A stretch of 64,000 nt of DNA from Chitinophaga sp. (GCF_017745275.1 NZ_JAGHZS010000007.1:849147-913146), one strand, 5' to 3'; positions 24,186-34,353 are shown, counted from the first letter of the stretch. Notes: generated by a model not told the origin, from the sequence alone. Made by a program: numbers and translations.

Positions 24186-25532
24186 TTAATTGGCGGCAGT
24201 AGGTTCATTAGCGGCAGCAGGTTCATTGGCGGGGATATCGCCCCGGCGGAGTTGTATGATAAAGGTGGTACCGTTTTCCGGTGCACTTTCTACTGTGATG
24301 GTACCATTATTAAGTTCGGTAAACTCATGACAAAGCAATAGTCCTATACCGGCGCCTCTTTCGCCGGTGGTGCCATAGGCGGGTTGCTGCTGGGAGGTAA
24401 ACAGCGTTTTCAGTTGCTGCATATCCATGCCAACGCCATCATCAACGATACGAATAAAGACCTGCTCCTCTGTTTGCCACGCTGTTACCGAAATTTTTCC
24501 GCCGGCATAACTGAATTTAAGGGCATTGCTGAACAGGTTACGGAGAATAACAGATACCTGGTCTCTATCGGCGAATAGTGCGGTACTTACCGGCACCTGT
24601 ACATCCACCTGCATATTTTTCTGTTGTATCACCAGTTCAAAGAAAAGTAATATCTCGCTCATCACGGGTGCCAGCAAAAAATGCCGGGGCCTTGTCTGAA
24701 TACCTTTCATACTACGGGTACTCCAGCGCAATACGTTATCCAGCGTACCTCCCAGCTGGGATACCTTCTGATGCAGGGTGGCGGCAGCTTCCTCCATATC
24801 ATTCCGCGGATACTGGCCCTTCTGGAACATATCCAGTAAGCTCTCCAGGGTAGATAACGGGCTACGGATATCATGCGCCACAATGGAAAATAGTTTTTCC
24901 TTGTCTTTATTCATGGCCAGCAGCGCCTGCCGCTGCTTTTCGATTTCCTCCTGGTAGTCGGACTGTATATATTTAAAGAAGAGTAACGCTATAATCATAG
25001 AAACCAGGGATACCGCCACATTGGTCCATTCCCGTTGTTGGGGTACAGGAGGTGCCAGGTACCACGACTGCGGCATAAATATAATCAGCAAAAAGGCCGA
25101 CAGGATCAAAATGCTCAGGCATCCTATCACCCATTTGTTGTCATATATCATCACGGAGACAACCAGGATGTTTAACAGGAAGTATTCCGCACCATTATGA
25201 AAATATAAGCCGGTAAAGGTGTATAGCACCACGCTGAAGAAAATGAGCACAATCCTGGCGCTCAGGTACATCCGGTATTTATGCAGGAGCAATACCGCCA
25301 CGGCAGTGGAAGTGGTCACTGCATTCAACGCTGATAACAGGTACCTGCCCTGGAAGGCATTTATAATGCAATAACTGATCATGAAAGGAATACAGGGAAG
25401 GGATAGCAGGTTGAGTAACATGGTACGCCTCGCCTCAATAAAGGGCATGGTAGGATAAACACCCAGAAGTACGATGTGATTCCAGAAGTTCACCGCCGTT
25501 TGATATATGAATCGTTTTGGCCCCTGCAGCAT
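24186..25532 (-). CDS. membrane-anchored sensor histidine kinase
   Basis: 448 residues from ATG 25532. About six hydrophobic segments fill the first 200 residues with almost no periplasmic domain, suggesting sensing within the membrane. A short coiled coil leads to HisKA (LFSIVAHDIRSPLSTLESLL) and a HATPase domain with LFSNALKFSY, DDGVGM and GAGIGLLL boxes. The C-terminal tail contains short near-identical repeats (EPAAANEPTAAN) coded by repeated DNA. No response regulator is adjacent, so it is an orphan. A TTG at 25619 is possible but would cover the promoter space of the divergent gene. Confidence 0.85.
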   Translation of the reverse strand: MLQGPKRFIYQTAVNFWNHIVLLGVYPTMPFIEARRTMLLNLLSLPCIPFMISYCIINAFQGRYLLSALNAVTTSTAVAVLLLHKYRMYLSARIVLIFFSVVLYTFTGLYFHNGAEYFLLNILVVSVMIYDNKWVIGCLSILILSAFLLIIFMPQSWYLAPPVPQQREWTNVAVSLVSMIIALLFFKYIQSDYQEEIEKQRQALLAMNKDKEKLFSIVAHDIRSPLSTLESLLDMFQKGQYPRNDMEEAAATLHQKVSQLGGTLDNVLRWSTRSMKGIQTRPRHFLLAPVMSEILLFFELVIQQKNMQVDVQVPVSTALFADRDQVSVILRNLFSNALKFSYAGGKISVTAWQTEEQVFIRIVDDGVGMDMQQLKTLFTSQQQPAYGTTGERGAGIGLLLCHEFTELNNGTITVESAPENGTTFIIQLRRGDIPANEPAAANEPTAAN

Positions 25533-25629
25533 ATATGCAGCAAAGATACTCCGAAAATTCACAGTTTTACCTATATTGCTCCTTCTTCCTTTTCCGCTTC
25601 TCACATTATTATTTTCCAAATATCATAGC

Positions 25630-26184
25630 ATGAAAAAAGACAATTTGTTTGTCATCACCGGTGGCCCGGGGATGGGCAAAACGACTGTAATTACTGCTTT
25701 GCAGGAATCAGGTTATACCTGTGTACCAGAAAGTGGCCGGGATATTATTCAACAACAGGTAGCCAGTGGCGGCGAAGCGCTTCCCTGGCGCAACCGCGAG
25801 GCATTTGCAGCACGAATGTTTGAGCAGGCGCTACGCGACTTTCAGGCACAATCGGGGCAAATGCCCCCGGTATTTTTTGACCGGGGCATTGCTGATACCA
25901 TCGGCTACCTGACGCTGTGCGGGCTTCCAGTACCCGCATTAATGAGCGAGGCCGCCCGGCAGTACAGGTTTAATAACCGCGTATTTTTCACGCCACCATG
26001 GCCGGCCATATACGAACAGGATAACGAACGAAAACAGTCTTTTGAAGAGGCGGTACGTACTTATGAGCAACTGCTACGCACCTACGAAGAATTGGGCTAT
26101 GAAGTGGTGATATTGCCGAAAGTCAGCGTAGCGGAGCGGGTGCAGTTCATTTTATCTGTAATAGATGATGCTTGTCAGATATAG
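25630..26184 (+). CDS. P-loop ATPase/kinase of the AAA_28 type
   Basis: 184 residues. A Walker A motif, GGPGMGKT, lies at residues 11-18; VPESGRDIIQQQ and FFDRGIADTIGYL (Walker B-like, with catalytic-looking Asp-Arg) follow, and a late SFEEAVRTYEQLLRTYEELGYEV is typical. This order is that of small NadR/deoxynucleoside-kinase-like nucleotide-binding proteins (Pfam AAA_28). The phosphorylated or bound partner is unknown. The ATG at 25630 begins MKKDNLFVITGG; an upstream in-frame ATG (25507) overlaps the divergent kinase and gives an implausible hydrophobic leader. Confidence 0.8.
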   Translation: MKKDNLFVITGGPGMGKTTVITALQESGYTCVPESGRDIIQQQVASGGEALPWRNREAFAARMFEQALRDFQAQSGQMPPVFFDRGIADTIGYLTLCGLPVPALMSEAARQYRFNNRVFFTPPWPAIYEQDNERKQSFEEAVRTYEQLLRTYEELGYEVVILPKVSVAERVQFILSVIDDACQI

Positions 26185-26220
26185 CAAGGCAGTGGAATAT
26201 GCGATACCCGTCAAACAAAA

Positions 26221-26262
26221 AGCGTAAAGAAAATAACCTTTGCTGGTTACCTCCTTTACGCC
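26221..26262. terminator. hairpin between convergent genes
   Basis: GCGTAAAG (26222-26229) pairs with CTTTACGC (26254-26261) and AACC/GGTT continues the stem inside. A-rich sequence on the left and its position between two convergent stops fit a bidirectional terminator. Confidence 0.55.
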
Positions 26263-26279
26263 TTCCTGATCAATATTGT

Positions 26280-28742
26280 TTATTTTTTTGTGCCCGCCTG
26301 TTCAATAGCGGCCACTCTTTTCGCCAGTTCTTCCAGCTTAGCAGCTAACGCTTTGTTCTCTGCTTTCACGGCGTCATTTTCTTTTTGCAGTTGCTGATTT
26401 AATTCCTGCACCGCTTTCATGGTGATGGCGAGAGAGCTGTTGGTATCGAAGCGGTCGTGCCCTTTGGTGGCAAAGTGCCAGTCGGTGCTGTCGGCAATAA
26501 TACCAATGCGAACATTTTCCTGTTTATCATCCTTATAAATAAACTGTTTGATCTGTACCTGCATCAGCAAGCTCAAAGCATCTTCGGTAAATGGCTGGAT
26601 ATTTTTCTTCAGGCTGGCAAGGGAGTTTTGCAGGAAGCCGGTAGCATTCAGGTTACCGGAGGCGTCGCGCTGGGCAATCGTGCTAGCTGCGGTCGTAATA
26701 GAGGGCGTATAAGTTTTTACCAGGTATCCCCTACTATCGGTGCTTACCAGCGCGGCGCTGGCAAAGTCTACAAATCTGTATCCGACGCTGTCTATCTCCA
26801 GGGTCTTTTTATCAGTAGCAGTAGATCCGCCCATTATCCTAACCGGTCTAAACATATTGTTGCTCCTGTTAAAACCATCAAAAATGGCGTACCCGCCTGT
26901 ATAACCTATTTCTGCTGCCGGGCTGTTGGCCGGATCCAGGGAACTGGTATACCAGCCTTTAAACCTCCCCTGTCCATTCCACTCCTGTCCTCCCTGTGAA
27001 GTAAGCCGGCTAACGAGTGTAGTACCACCATAATATTTCCAGCTATAGTTTAGCGTGGGCTGTGGTACAGAAAACCAGGTTGCCCCTGACTCTACCCCAA
27101 TAGAAAAGTTAGTACTGGTATCTGTAGTTCGTGTATAGAGTAATAACTTGGTACCCGGCCCCGCTGTATTTAACGCCGGTGGTGCTACTCCAACTGAATT
27201 AAAACTGATAATATTAGATACGGTATCAGAAAGCAATACCAGGCCAGTGGATACCAGCATAAAGTTTTTGGACAAGGTAAATTGTCCCCCTCCCAGTGCG
27301 CCTAGTGAAATATTTCCTTTATCACTCAACAAACTTACATCACCATTTACAGAAGATACTTTTCCTACGTATCCTACCCGTACGGTATCATTCTTTTCCA
27401 TAAATGCAATATAGGAGCTATTGGCATTGCCGGTACCGGTACCACGAACCCGGGAGGAGCTGGCCGCGATAAATCCATTCGCCATTTCTACAAAACCTCT
27501 GCCGCGTGTAATCCTTAATGGTGAGTCAATTAAGTTACCATTTCCATCATGACGATTGATGGCAAGATCGCTGCCCTCTAATCCCCCAGTTTCTGCGTTA
27601 TTGCGGGTAAACGACCATCTCCTGTTTTTGATGTCATTTGGATCCAGTGCTCCACCATAAATCTCCAATTGCCCGGCACCTGTAGCACCGAAGGTCTTTA
27701 TTTTTGGGAAAGCTGCCGCACCTGTTACCTGCAGGTCTGCAGTTTTGGTTGTTCCGGCGACCTCCAATAAGGTGGTCGGTGTAGTGGTGCCAATACCTAT
27801 ATTTCCTGCAGTAGTGATGCGCATACGTTCCGCATAAGCGTTTAATGCAGTCCTATTCCCAAATACCATATGTGCGCCATAGCCCTGACCATCTGCCGTG
27901 GATACTACTCCCAAAAAGGCTCCCTGGTAAATACCCGAAGGTATCATCGACTGCATACCGAATCCTGAGAAACTATTTGTCAAACCCGTTGCATTCGTTA
28001 CATACACCATACTGCTTTTTGGAGTTGGCAAAGTAGCAGATACTGGCTGATAAGTCATATAGCTGGTATCTGTTACCGCTAAACGTACATTTGGAGAAAA
28101 TGGATAATTGGCATTGATCATTAAATTACCAGTTCTTAAGCCCGATGGAATAGCGGCAATACCACTGGATCTTTCTATAGACAGCGCAGAGTTCAGAAAC
28201 TTACCGGTATTTGAATATCGGAATATGCGAAAATCTGCACCACTGTCGACTGTTCCCTCAACACCCAATAGTCCTAATGACCAACGCAGATTTCCTGCAG
28301 CGGCGCTTCCATTGTACATATGATAGTGCGCTTCCCCATCCCAGTCACTGCCGGCAGTACTTCTAAGAAAACGTCCTTCCAGCGCCAGGGCGAGTCCTAC
28401 TCCATTAATGTTAAAATTACCGGCCTGTAAACTGGTATCATTGCGAATATAACTTTGATTCCCCCAGGTACCCAGATCCACTGTATCCTGTCCGGGTATA
28501 GCCAACAGGTTCCCCATCGCTTTCAAACGAATACGCTGAAACTCCGTACGCCCGTTCCCTTTATTAAACAAAAATCCCGGTACCCCTTTGGTCCGGTTTT
28601 CCAGGATTAATTCCGCAGTATCGCAATTGCTGTAAATGCGGACACTATCGGCCCGGATCTGGTATACTTGCTGTGCTTTGGAAAGAGTGCTCACACAAAG
28701 GAGCATCAACAGGACAGATAAATACTTCATGAGGTATGACAT
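26280..28742 (-). CDS. secreted beta-rich protein with C-terminal peptidase-S74 chaperone domain
   Basis: 820 residues with a signal peptide (MKYLSVLLMLLCVSTLSKAQ, beginning at the second Met). The long middle is beta-strand-rich and contains TTAGNIGIGTTTPTTLLEVAG, the repeat style of trimeric fibre proteins. The C-terminal about 110 residues match the intramolecular chaperone of phage tailspikes (peptidase S74): NSLASLKKNIQPF keeps a Ser-x4-Lys pair that would fit the Ser/Lys dyad, then RIGIIADSTDWHF and a terminal coiled coil (LNQQLQKENDAVKAENKALAAKLEEL). Such domains trimerise the fibre and may cleave themselves off. Probably a cell-surface fibre; no phage genes are adjacent. Confidence 0.82.
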   Translation of the reverse strand: MSYLMKYLSVLLMLLCVSTLSKAQQVYQIRADSVRIYSNCDTAELILENRTKGVPGFLFNKGNGRTEFQRIRLKAMGNLLAIPGQDTVDLGTWGNQSYIRNDTSLQAGNFNINGVGLALALEGRFLRSTAGSDWDGEAHYHMYNGSAAAGNLRWSLGLLGVEGTVDSGADFRIFRYSNTGKFLNSALSIERSSGIAAIPSGLRTGNLMINANYPFSPNVRLAVTDTSYMTYQPVSATLPTPKSSMVYVTNATGLTNSFSGFGMQSMIPSGIYQGAFLGVVSTADGQGYGAHMVFGNRTALNAYAERMRITTAGNIGIGTTTPTTLLEVAGTTKTADLQVTGAAAFPKIKTFGATGAGQLEIYGGALDPNDIKNRRWSFTRNNAETGGLEGSDLAINRHDGNGNLIDSPLRITRGRGFVEMANGFIAASSSRVRGTGTGNANSSYIAFMEKNDTVRVGYVGKVSSVNGDVSLLSDKGNISLGALGGGQFTLSKNFMLVSTGLVLLSDTVSNIISFNSVGVAPPALNTAGPGTKLLLYTRTTDTSTNFSIGVESGATWFSVPQPTLNYSWKYYGGTTLVSRLTSQGGQEWNGQGRFKGWYTSSLDPANSPAAEIGYTGGYAIFDGFNRSNNMFRPVRIMGGSTATDKKTLEIDSVGYRFVDFASAALVSTDSRGYLVKTYTPSITTAASTIAQRDASGNLNATGFLQNSLASLKKNIQPFTEDALSLLMQVQIKQFIYKDDKQENVRIGIIADSTDWHFATKGHDRFDTNSSLAITMKAVQELNQQLQKENDAVKAENKALAAKLEELAKRVAAIEQAGTKK

Positions 28743-29043
28743 AGATAATAAGAAGAAATTATGGGTAACACTTTCTCGATTGTATTATTAATACATTTCA
28801 CAGGAAAGGGCTTTCATTCCCAATGGCCAAGCCTATCAGGATTTTTTGCATGCCAAAAATACATAATACCTTTGAAAAATATTAATGTGCGGAAAAACTA
28901 TTTTTTCTGCATCTTTGCTGGTACCATTCCGTAACGCGGAGTATTAGTGAACAACAACTGACACCAACAAACCCCCACCAGGTTTATGTAAATACTAACA
29001 ATGCCGGGCAACCACCGGCACTATGAACTATTAATATTTGACA
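28743..29043. other. intergenic region upstream of the sigma gene
   Basis: 301 bp between divergent genes. It holds a possible weak promoter box CATCTTTG (28910-28917, plus strand) and a short hairpin TGCCGG/CCGGCA (29002-29020) in the leader of the sigma gene. No open frame is supported. Confidence 0.4.
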
Positions 29044-29621
29044 GTGGAAAATTCAGCTACACGTGATGAGAAAATGTTGCTCTCCTGTATCGCTTCGGGA
29101 GATGAACGACCTTCAAACAACTGTTTGAGCAATGGCATCCTTTACTGGCTACACATATTTACCGGGTCACACAATCCCGTCCACTTACGGAAGAAATAGT
29201 TCAGGACGTATTCCTGAAAATCTGGAACAACCGGGAAACACTGGGCGACATCCGGCATTTCTGGTCCTGGCTGCTGGTGATTTCCCGCAACCATGCCCTC
29301 AACGCCCTGCAACGCAAAGCCCGGGAATATAAACACTGGGAACAATGGGTAAAAGATAACGCCACTGAAGCCAACAGCATAGATCCTACCCACAGCTTTT
29401 ACACACTGATTGATGAAGCCATTGATCAATTATCGCCGCGCCAGAAAGAAATTTACCTGCTGCACCGGCACGAACGTATGACCTACCAGCAAATTGCCGT
29501 CCACCTGAACATTGGCAGGGAGACGGTAAAAACGCACCTGGAGTCGGCTACCAGGGCCATTTCCAAACACGTGAAACTACAACTGGCGGTGACAATGACG
29601 GCCATTCACTTATTATTATAA
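29044..29621 (+). pseudogene. ECF (sigma-70 family) sigma factor with a -1 frameshift
   Basis: From a GTG at 29044 the first frame reads VENSATRDEKMLLSCIASGDER and then leaves the sigma pattern and stops. From 29112 a second frame continues exactly where region 2 should: FKQLFEQWHPLLATHIYRV, LTEEIVQDVFLKIWNN, then region 4 with LSPRQKEIYLLHRHERMTYQQIA and GRETVKTHLESA. The join GATGAACGACCTTC lacks one base; CGA-GCC-TTC would restore the usual GDERAF. The gene therefore needs a one-base correction to give a normal factor of about 190 residues. It may be a real null mutation, a sequencing error or, less likely, recoding. It heads the FecR-SusC-SusD-sulfatase locus and would normally act with FecR. 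Confidence 0.85.
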
Positions 29622-29689
29622 TTTTTTTTCGCCCCCCTCCCCCTTTTTGATCCATGACTTTGTCCATCATATGGAGAAAGACTATCATT
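29622..29689 (+). promoter_or_regulatory. sigma-FecR spacer with possible ECF promoter
   Basis: The 68 bp contain CCCCCTTTTT and, 11 bp further on, TTTGTCC, in the place where the second locus has its CTTCACCC-N14-GTTGYC element before fecR. The resemblance is partial and the spacing differs by about 3 bp, so a related but distinct promoter specificity is possible. Confidence 0.35.
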
Positions 29690-30838
29690 ATGGATCAGCA
29701 ACAGCTGCAGGAACTTTTTGAACGATATTATAACCGGACTGCCACGCCGGAAGAAACGGCTGCGCTGATGGCGCTGATAGAGCAAGCCCCCGCAGAAAAA
29801 ATTGCGGAGCTGATACACGCACAGGGGCTGCAACTGACGGCCCCTGAACCGGTGATTACACCGGATACGGCCGACCACATCTTACAAAATATTTTAACCG
29901 GCAACAGTACACCTGTAAAGCGTTCCACCTGGTGGCCCTATGCCGCTGCCGCCGCCGCGATACTGCTGCTCATCTTTGGCATCACCTGGCTGATGCGCGA
30001 AAAAAATACACCGCCGATAACTAAAGCACCGCTGGCTGATATTGCTCCCGGCAAAGAAAGCGCTACCCTTACCCTCGGCGACGCTTCTGTAATAACACTG
30101 GATACCGCCGCCAACGGCATTCTCAGTAAACAGGGTAACACCGCCGTGCATCTTGTGAACAGACAACTGATTTACTCCGGCAGCGCCACCAACACCGCCA
30201 CCACCTATAATACCATTAGCACCGGGAGGGGAAACCATTACAGCATGGTACTCTCCGACGGTACCAAAGTATGGCTCAACTCCGCTTCCTCCCTCCGTTT
30301 TCCGGTTGGCTTTTCAGGTAAGGAACGATTAGTAACGGTTACGGGAGAAGTATACTTTGAAGTAGCTGCTGATGCCCAACATCCCTTCCAGGTGCAGCTG
30401 CCACGCAAGGGTACTATTACAGTACTGGGGACTCACTTTAATGTACATGCATATGACGATGAAAACGATATCACTACTACCCTGCTGCAAGGCATGGTAC
30501 GCGTGAATAAAGGCAGCCAGCAACAGCTGCTACAGCCCGGGCAACAGGCTATCATCAACGAACAGGCAGCAATAGGCTTACGCCAGCAGGTAGATCTGGC
30601 GCAGGTGATGGCCTGGAAAGAAGGATACTTCTGGTTCAATGACACCGACATCTACACCCTGATGAAACAAATTGCCCGGTGGTATGATGTAGAAGTACGC
30701 TTCACCGGAACAATCACCAGGGATGGCTTCTCCGGAAAAATATCCCGGAATGTACCGCTATCAAAAGTGTTGCAAATACTGGAATTAAATGGAATTCACT
30801 TCCAGGTAACAGGAAAACAAATTACGGTCATGCCATAA
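29690..30838 (+). CDS. FecR-family anti-sigma factor / signal transducer
   Basis: 382 residues from ATG 29690. A cytoplasmic N-terminal part that should bind the sigma factor (LQELFERYYNRTATPEETAAL) is followed by one membrane helix (AAAAAAILLLIFGITWLM, about 96-113). The periplasmic FecR domain contains the hallmark ISTGRGNHYSMVLSDGTKVWLNSAS and LVTVTGEVYFEVAADAQHPF, and the C-terminal DUF4974 domain contains DIYTLMKQIARWYDVEV. In such systems the SusC STN domain signals substrate to FecR, which releases the sigma factor. An upstream in-frame ATG (29654) is less likely. Confidence 0.92.
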   Translation: MDQQQLQELFERYYNRTATPEETAALMALIEQAPAEKIAELIHAQGLQLTAPEPVITPDTADHILQNILTGNSTPVKRSTWWPYAAAAAAILLLIFGITWLMREKNTPPITKAPLADIAPGKESATLTLGDASVITLDTAANGILSKQGNTAVHLVNRQLIYSGSATNTATTYNTISTGRGNHYSMVLSDGTKVWLNSASSLRFPVGFSGKERLVTVTGEVYFEVAADAQHPFQVQLPRKGTITVLGTHFNVHAYDDENDITTTLLQGMVRVNKGSQQQLLQPGQQAIINEQAAIGLRQQVDLAQVMAWKEGYFWFNDTDIYTLMKQIARWYDVEVRFTGTITRDGFSGKISRNVPLSKVLQILELNGIHFQVTGKQITVMP

Positions 30839-30861
30839 ATAGATATCAGCCAAAAAGAAAA

Positions 30862-30890
30862 AGCCGGCAGTGTTCCCGCACTACCGGCCG
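30862..30890 (+). terminator. GC-rich hairpin after fecR
   Basis: CCGGCAGTG pairs with CACTACCGG just after the fecR stop, within the 116 bp before susC. No T-run follows, so it may attenuate rather than stop transcription, giving lower or separate susCD expression. Confidence 0.4.
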
Positions 30891-30954
30891 AATTCAGGCA
30901 AGTTTAAAACTAGTCGCTTAACTACTTATTATCTCACCTAAACCAAACAAATTT

Positions 30955-33900
30955 ATGCTTTTAGGAGCTAAGTTCACTCCCGCCTTCCTGAAAAGGCCGG
31001 GAATCACCAAAATCGTAATGGCCATGAGGCTTGTCATCGTGATGCAATTGGCGTTCTGTTTACAGATAAGCGCCAAAACCTATGCACAGAAAATTTCTAT
31101 CGCCACCACTAACACGCCCTTAAAATCAGTGTTACGGGACATTGAAATACAGAGCGGATACCAATTTTTCTTTAAGGAAAAATTAGTAAAACAAGCCGGC
31201 AACATAGCTGTACATTTTACCAATGCCGATATCAAAACGGCGCTGGACCAATGTCTCCGGCCCAAAGGACTCACCTACGATATCATAGATAAAATAGTAG
31301 TGATCCGCGAAGCACCCGCTGCACAATCATCTCCTGCTGCACTTGCTGCGCCTTTATCAGAATTAAAGGGAATGGTGAAAGATGAAAAAGGCATCCCCCT
31401 TCCCGGCGCTACGGTACGCATAAAAGGCACCAATAAAGGCGCTTCCACTAATGCCGAAGGAGCCTTTACACTTTCGCTGGCAGACAATAATGTTATCCTC
31501 GAAGTATCTTTCGTTGGCTACGAAACCATGGAAGTACCGGTAAACGGGCAATCCACGCTCACCATCGTGATGAAACGCCGGGAAATAAAAGGAGATGAAA
31601 TTGTTGTAGTAGGATATGGTACCCAGAAAAAATCACAGTTGATCGGATCGGTATCTCAGATCAACAGCAAAGATATTAATAACCGCCCTGTTACTCAATT
31701 GTCGCAGGCCCTCACCGGGCAAATGCCGGGAGTAACCGTAGTACAAAATGCCGGTCAACCGGGAGGTACGAAGAATAGCAGCATTCAAATCCGCGGCGTT
31801 GGTTCCTTCGGCGCCTCCTCCGATGCGTTGGTGTTAGTAGATGGTATTCCTACCGGATCCTTCAATGATATTGATCCTAACGATATTGAAAGTGTTTCCG
31901 TGTTGAAAGATGCTTCTTCTGCCGCTATCTATGGCGCCAGAGCTGCCAATGGAGTAATTCTCATCACCACTAAAACGGGTAATTCCCAAAAGCTGCGCAT
32001 CAGCCTGAACAGCTATGTAGGCCAGCAACGAATCACCTCCACACCTAAATTCGTTCATTCATGGGAATACGCTACACTGATGAATGAAGCCCAGCCCGGC
32101 TCTTATACCGCCGAACAGATTCAGCATTTCAAAGATGGCAGCGACCCGGATAACTATCCCGACGCCAATTACCTGGATGCTTCGTTTAAAAAAAATTTCC
32201 TGCAAACAGGGCATAACCTGTCGCTCTCCAACGGCAGCAATAAAACACAATACCTTATCTCTGCCGGCTACCTCGACCAGGACGGTGTAGTAAAAAATAA
32301 CAACTACAAAAGATACAACGCCCGTCTGAACCTTGAAACAAAAATCAATGACCGGCTCAAACTCAATACCCGCTTCTCCCTGATGCAGTCCAACCGGCAG
32401 GAACCCAATACACCCGCCACACTGGACGCTACCGGTATGCAGGATATCATCTCTAACGTGATCCGGTATACGCCAAATTACCCTATTCAAATGAGTAATG
32501 GCGACTGGGGCGTAGGAAATGTAAATAAAGGCAACCCGGTGGCCTGGCTCAACAGCGGCGCTTTCTATAATATCAGGAATACTGATTTTAATGGTAACCT
32601 GCGGCTCGACTGGTATGTGATTTCCGACCTGAAGCTGTCTGTGATTGGTGGGTATACGCAATCCCAGGCACAGGAGAAAACATTCCTCGCAACACAACGC
32701 ATCAATGATAACATTTTCCTGGGACCATCCAATCTTACACAAGCCTCCAACTTCTCCAATTACAAAACCATCCAGGTACTGGCAGACTACCACAAACAAA
32801 TTGCCCGGCATGAAATGACCGTATTGGGAGGTTACTCTTTTGAAGGATCACATTACGAAGACCTGAGCGGCTCACGCAGCAACCTGCCCAGCAACGACCT
32901 CACCGTATTAGGGTTGGGAGATCCAGGCACCCAAACTAATAATAGTTCTGCTACGGAATATGCACTTAAATCTTTCTTCGGCAGATTGCAATATAACTTT
33001 GGCCGCAAATACCTCGTGGAAGCCAATATGCGTTACGACGGATCTTCCCGTTTTCCTAAAAATGATAAATATGCGTTCTTCCCCTCCATCGCTGCGGGAT
33101 GGCGCATTTCAGAAGAAAACTTTATGAAAGACCGCTTTCACTGGCTCAGCGAATTAAAACTCAAAGCGTCTTATGGTACACTCGGCAATCAAAACCTCGG
33201 TACTAACTATCCTTATCAGAATATCCTGATGACCGGGTATAACTACCCAATCGGTAACGTAGTAGTCCCGGGTGCAGTAAGAACCACCATCAATGATTCT
33301 ACAATCCACTGGGAATCTACCCGTACCAAAGACCTGGGGCTGGAAGCTGCTTTCTTCCAACAAAAACTCGCTGTCAGCATTTCCTACTTCGACCGGTATA
33401 CCTATGACATCCTGGTAAGCCCCTCTGGCAGCATATCCCAGGTATTGGGCGCCCAGGTAGGACCACAGAATTCCGGTAAACTGAAAAATACCGGGTGGGA
33501 ATTTACGGCTACGCACCGTAACAGCATCGGCCAGTTCAATTACAACGTAGCTGCCAATTTCAGCATCATTCAAAATAAAGTACTGGACCTCGGCGTAGGC
33601 AATATCCACCAGGCCAATGGCCTTACAGGTAACGGCAGTACGCTGTTTGTTGGCTACCCGATGAACCTTTACTATGGCTATGAAGCAGACGGATTATTTA
33701 AAGATGATGCCGATGTAGCCGCGTGGAAAGCCAATAACAATATGAGTTCCATCGACCCCAATCCCAAGCCCGGCGATATCCGCTACAAAGATATCAGCGG
33801 TCCGGATGGCAAACCAGACGGCAAAGTAACCGCCGACTACGACCGCAAGGTGTTAGGCTCTACTATTCCTAAATACACCTACGGCATTGCAATAGGCGGC

Positions 33901-34353
33901 AGCTATCATGGCTTTGATCTCAATATCCTGTTGCAGGGTGTTACCGGTGTAAATGGCTACCTGAATAACTATGCGGGATGGGCCTTCTATCAGAATGGGA
34001 ATGTGCAGCGCTGGCAGATGGACGAAAGATGGACAGCAGAAAATCCAAATCCGCAAGCTAAATACCCCCGCCTGGAGCTGATCTCCAACCAGGGAACCCC
34101 GAACACATTAACGTCTTCCTATTGGGTGCTGAACGGTTCCTATCTCCGGTTAAAAAACATACAGGTAGGATATAGCCTGCCGAAAGACCTGCTCCGTCGC
34201 GCCAATATAGAAGGTATACGGGTAAGTTTAAGTGCGGAGAACCTCCATACCTGGAGCCACTACCGCACTGGCTGGGACCCGGAAGTGAATACCGGTGGTA
34301 ATTACTACCCTATCCTGGCGAATTATACTGTGGGACTGAATCTTAATTTTTAA
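30955..34353 (+). CDS. SusC/RagA TonB-linked outer-membrane transporter with STN domain
   Basis: 1132 residues. Signal peptide region (residues 20-45, MRLVIVMQLAFCLQISAKTYAQ), STN signalling domain (ISIATTNTPLKSVLRDIEIQSGYQFFF and following, about 50-120), a carboxypeptidase-regulatory-like domain (GMVKDEKGIPLPGATVRIKG), then plug (VVVGYGTQKKSQLIGSVSQI, GQMPGVTVVQNAGQPGG, IRGVGSFG) and barrel ending in Phe. It imports a ligand captured by SusD, powered by TonB. The STN domain fits control by the upstream FecR/sigma pair. Its stop overlaps the SusD start (TAATG). Confidence 0.95.
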   Translation: MLLGAKFTPAFLKRPGITKIVMAMRLVIVMQLAFCLQISAKTYAQKISIATTNTPLKSVLRDIEIQSGYQFFFKEKLVKQAGNIAVHFTNADIKTALDQCLRPKGLTYDIIDKIVVIREAPAAQSSPAALAAPLSELKGMVKDEKGIPLPGATVRIKGTNKGASTNAEGAFTLSLADNNVILEVSFVGYETMEVPVNGQSTLTIVMKRREIKGDEIVVVGYGTQKKSQLIGSVSQINSKDINNRPVTQLSQALTGQMPGVTVVQNAGQPGGTKNSSIQIRGVGSFGASSDALVLVDGIPTGSFNDIDPNDIESVSVLKDASSAAIYGARAANGVILITTKTGNSQKLRISLNSYVGQQRITSTPKFVHSWEYATLMNEAQPGSYTAEQIQHFKDGSDPDNYPDANYLDASFKKNFLQTGHNLSLSNGSNKTQYLISAGYLDQDGVVKNNNYKRYNARLNLETKINDRLKLNTRFSLMQSNRQEPNTPATLDATGMQDIISNVIRYTPNYPIQMSNGDWGVGNVNKGNPVAWLNSGAFYNIRNTDFNGNLRLDWYVISDLKLSVIGGYTQSQAQEKTFLATQRINDNIFLGPSNLTQASNFSNYKTIQVLADYHKQIARHEMTVLGGYSFEGSHYEDLSGSRSNLPSNDLTVLGLGDPGTQTNNSSATEYALKSFFGRLQYNFGRKYLVEANMRYDGSSRFPKNDKYAFFPSIAAGWRISEENFMKDRFHWLSELKLKASYGTLGNQNLGTNYPYQNILMTGYNYPIGNVVVPGAVRTTINDSTIHWESTRTKDLGLEAAFFQQKLAVSISYFDRYTYDILVSPSGSISQVLGAQVGPQNSGKLKNTGWEFTATHRNSIGQFNYNVAANFSIIQNKVLDLGVGNIHQANGLTGNGSTLFVGYPMNLYYGYEADGLFKDDADVAAWKANNNMSSIDPNPKPGDIRYKDISGPDGKPDGKVTADYDRKVLGSTIPKYTYGIAIGGSYHGFDLNILLQGVTGVNGYLNNYAGWAFYQNGNVQRWQMDERWTAENPNPQAKYPRLELISNQGTPNTLTSSYWVLNGSYLRLKNIQVGYSLPKDLLRRANIEGIRVSLSAENLHTWSHYRTGWDPEVNTGGNYYPILANYTVGLNLNF

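Noticed and set aside
25507..25629. N-terminal extension of the P-loop protein
   Set aside because: It overlaps the promoter and coding start of the divergent kinase and encodes a hydrophobic stretch unlike family members, which begin just before the Walker A motif.
26280..28742. S74 fibre protein considered as part of a prophage
   Set aside because: Neighbours are kinases, a nucleotide-binding protein and a SusCD locus; no capsid, terminase, portal or integrase gene is seen, and the protein has a Sec signal peptide.
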